Source of the DNA: Blastomyces gilchristii SLH14081
Taxonomy: Eukaryota; Ascomycota; Eurotiomycetes; Onygenales; Ajellomycetaceae
Direction of reading: 5' to 3'
Length of the DNA stretch: 64,000 nucleotides
Assembly: GCF_000003855.2 (NCBI RefSeq)
Contig: NW_003101677.1
Location: 3,198,389 to 3,262,388 of the forward strand
Shown here one piece after another: positions 62,330-64,000 of this stretch. The notes below the pieces were generated by a model. The model was not told where the DNA came from, did no database searches, and saw only the letters and a program-made list of their open reading frames with translations. Numbering within the stretch: position 1 is the first letter of the stretch; every line of letters starts with the position of its first letter. The position numbers and the translations under genes were made by a program.

Positions 62330-63069
62330 TCACTGTGCAGGGATCAAAGACTCAGTCAGACCTTGAAGTATACTGATTTTATAGTTGTTGATGTGCTGTT
62401 GACTCATTGTCTGCTGATTATGTATTGAATACTGTTGCTGAGGTATCTTTTTGTATTCTTCTGCCGGGGATGGGCCAGATTGAGAGGGATAGTACAAGGG
62501 TGAGACTTGGTGTTGAAGTCTAGATACACTGACGACAGACCGTGGAGGTTGCACTTCAGAAGAGTCTGTTGGTTATGTGCTTGATATTATCACTGAGGTA
62601 TCTTTTTGTATTTTTCTGCCGGGGATGGGCCAGATTGGGAAGGGCGGTACGAGGGTGAGACTTGGCGTTGGTGTTTTGGAACATCAAAGATGGACAGGGT
62701 TTTCGCGGAGGTCGCTCCTCGGATATCTCCACAACTACAGGTCGGGGATCTTCCAAAATCGAGAAGATTGGTGCATATGGCTAGGTCTCTTCACCTTACA
62801 ATTTGTATGGCACTTTGGCCCGGGGTTGTGGTGTGGTAGGGGAGAACGGGGGATAATCCCACACAGGAGTTTTGAACAACGTCCGGTTCACGTTTGGCTG
62901 GATAACTCCACCACCACACAGGGTATGCGGTCGGCGATGGGGTCAGAATGCTCGTATGATCGAGGGCTTTTCGATGGATCTATCGGCGGGTTCTTATTCG
63001 AAAAATCGAGCGAGTTCGTGGTGGAGCGGTTGCTGTCTGTGACTACTGCTTCATTTGATACGCTCATCG
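62330..63069 (-). other. GC-rich, undamaged 5' region of the LINE
   Basis: It is the only long GC-rich stretch here besides the SINE. It begins CGATGAGCG at 63069, giving an ATG two bases from the end and ~59 open codons to about 62891. Stops then appear that C-to-T change need not explain. Two ~98-bp units lie at 62418-62515 and 62574-62672; the inner one is open in a Gln/Pro-rich frame (PSQSGPSPAEEYKKIPQQQ) leading towards ORF1. It may be 5' UTR with an internal promoter, an N-terminal part of ORF1, or both. Splicing was not resolved. Confidence 0.6.
62418..62672 (-). repeat. Tandem repeat in the LINE 5' region
   Basis: Two related ~98-bp units, 62418-62515 and 62574-62672, about 156 bp apart start to start. 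They differ mostly by transitions, more of them in the inner (62418) unit. Both share the GGGGATGGGCCAGATTG core. Confidence 0.85.
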
Positions 63070-63082
63070 ATTGATGTATATC
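63070..63082. repeat. LINE target-site duplication, right copy
   Basis: ATTGATGTATATC, identical to 55426-55438. Confidence 0.93.
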
Positions 63083-64000
63083 TCTTATTAACATTGATCA
63101 GTGACTTCTTCAGAAGTGATCTCAGAGACTCAGAAGCCTGTTCAGACAGTGAAAACCCTTGTTTATATATAGACATTTGAGTTCACTCAATGCATGGCAT
63201 CTGTATTGTCATTCTTCAGTGCAGATGTATAAGTGACTGAGATGTAACATCTTCTATCACTGTTCTGTATACTTTTGAGCTTGATAAGATAGTCATTCAA
63301 TGTTCAGAGTTGTAGATAGAAGTCTTTATAAGTTGAGTCTTCATCTACACTTATAAGAGTCTATAAGAGTTCAAAAGTTAATGTCTTCTTAAGCATACTA
63401 ATCTTTATTCAATTCTTTCAAGATTAATCACCTGCTTCTAGAATCTTAGTGTTCAAGTCAGGAATAAATGTTATAAGAGAAGTGTTTCTCTGTCAAACAC
63501 TCTGTAATTAATCTAATACTTTCTGTTGCATAGCAGTGTCTCAGAACAGAATATCAAGATATTTGATAATATTATCAGACATCTGTAATGCTGGTTTACA
63601 AGCTTTCATTCATGAATGAAACTTCTGTCTCACATGATTCTTCAATTACCTGCTGATATATCAATCTTTATTAATTAATGAACTGATGGCATCTTCATCT
63701 ACACTTAGTTTCATGAGCATTTTCAATCTTCATGATAGATAGAGAGTGAGATTAGAAGTATTAAAATATATAAGAGTATCTAAGCATTTCTTCAGTGTTT
63801 ATATTGTATTCATATTTGATTCTGTCAGTGTTGAAATTGTCTGTGCAGAGGTTTCTTGTTAAGACAATTATTAAATCTCTTCATATTGATGTTATTAAGT
63901 CACATGCATATCAGCTATTTATTATTATTGTAATTTTAATATTGCTCAGAGTCACTGTGATACTGCATCTATGCTTGCATTTAAGAGTTCTCTTATATTA

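Larger units (their letters stand above)
55439..63069 (-). mobile_element. Full-length Tad1-like LINE (minus)
   Basis: A 7.6-kb non-LTR retrotransposon flanked by 13-bp duplications. Reading right to left: GC-rich 5' region with a tandem repeat (63069-62330), ORF1 with Cys-rich knuckles (to ~59803), ORF2 with endonuclease, RT and RNase H (59773-55811), a 3' UTR and an AAT tail at 55439-55456. ORF arrangement, RNase H and triple knuckles are those of the Tad1/I-like fungal LINEs. The coding parts are decayed; the first ~600 bp are not. Confidence 0.93.
51253..64000 (-). mobile_element. Gypsy-5 (minus), interrupted by a LINE and cut by the window edge
   Basis: 3' LTR 51253-51590, pol 51591-55200, gag 55200-55438 and 63083-64000, with a full-length LINE between. 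The window ends within about ten bases of the expected Gag start. The left junction, after AATAT (51248-51252), lies inside Gypsy-4 integrase. Confidence 0.92.
55201..64000 (-). pseudogene. Gypsy-5 gag remnant, split by the LINE
   Basis: The two halves, 63083-64000 (N-terminal) and 55201-55438 (C-terminal), join at the 13-bp duplication ATTGATGTATATC, which lies in the zinc-knuckle coding region. Gag sequence matches 12960-14131. The extreme N-terminus is just outside the window. Confidence 0.85.

Noticed and set aside
62577..63074. 165-codon open frame on the plus strand
   Set aside because: It is antisense to the LINE 5' region and open only because that stretch is GC-rich. No domain is visible.

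Overview
The window is a block of nested, decayed transposable elements. No intact host gene was found. Several features point to a filamentous ascomycete (Pezizomycotina). The DNA is very AT-rich and saturated with C-to-T and G-to-A transitions, as expected of repeat-induced point mutation (RIP). The elements are Ty3/Gypsy elements with an apparent C-terminal chromodomain, Ty1/Copia elements, a Tad1-like LINE with endonuclease, reverse transcriptase (RT) and RNase H, short non-autonomous DNA transposons, and one tRNA-headed SINE. The species cannot be named. A 100-base assembly gap lies at 1161-1260.

Layout. 1-1110: end of a minus-strand Gypsy (Gypsy-0) and pieces of hAT-like DNA elements. 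1111-5340: two LINE pieces placed head to head. 5341-7588: old Copia remnant (Copia-B). 7589-34192: a very long interval bounded by an 8-bp target duplication and hAT-like ends. It carries Gypsy-2 (8378-20808, itself holding Gypsy-1 at 12343-18538), a LINE 3' piece (23051-24010), short DNA elements and Gypsy-3 (26320-33533, minus). 34335-43415: two Copia copies in tandem sharing the middle LTR; the first is split by a fresh SINE at 35529-35903. 43416-49751: uncharacterised AT-rich DNA. 49752-64000: Gypsy-4 interrupted by Gypsy-5 (both minus); Gypsy-5 is in turn interrupted by a full-length 7.6-kb LINE (55439-63069) with a 13-bp target duplication.

How the parts relate. Target duplications give an order of events: Copia-B, then the hAT-like element, then Gypsy-2 and Gypsy-3, then Gypsy-1, then 506-bp MITEs. 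The SINE has a tRNA-like promoter head, and its last ~46 bp resemble the 3' end of the LINE, down to the AAT tail. The LINE is therefore the likely source of the machinery that moves the SINE. The 506-bp MITEs share terminal sequence with the long hAT-like element and are probably non-autonomous relatives.

Mutation pattern. Where copies can be compared by eye, changes are almost all transitions. They fall mainly in CpG and CpC contexts, while CpA is largely spared. This differs from the CpA preference of classical Neurospora RIP. Most premature stops come from tryptophan TGG changed to TGA.
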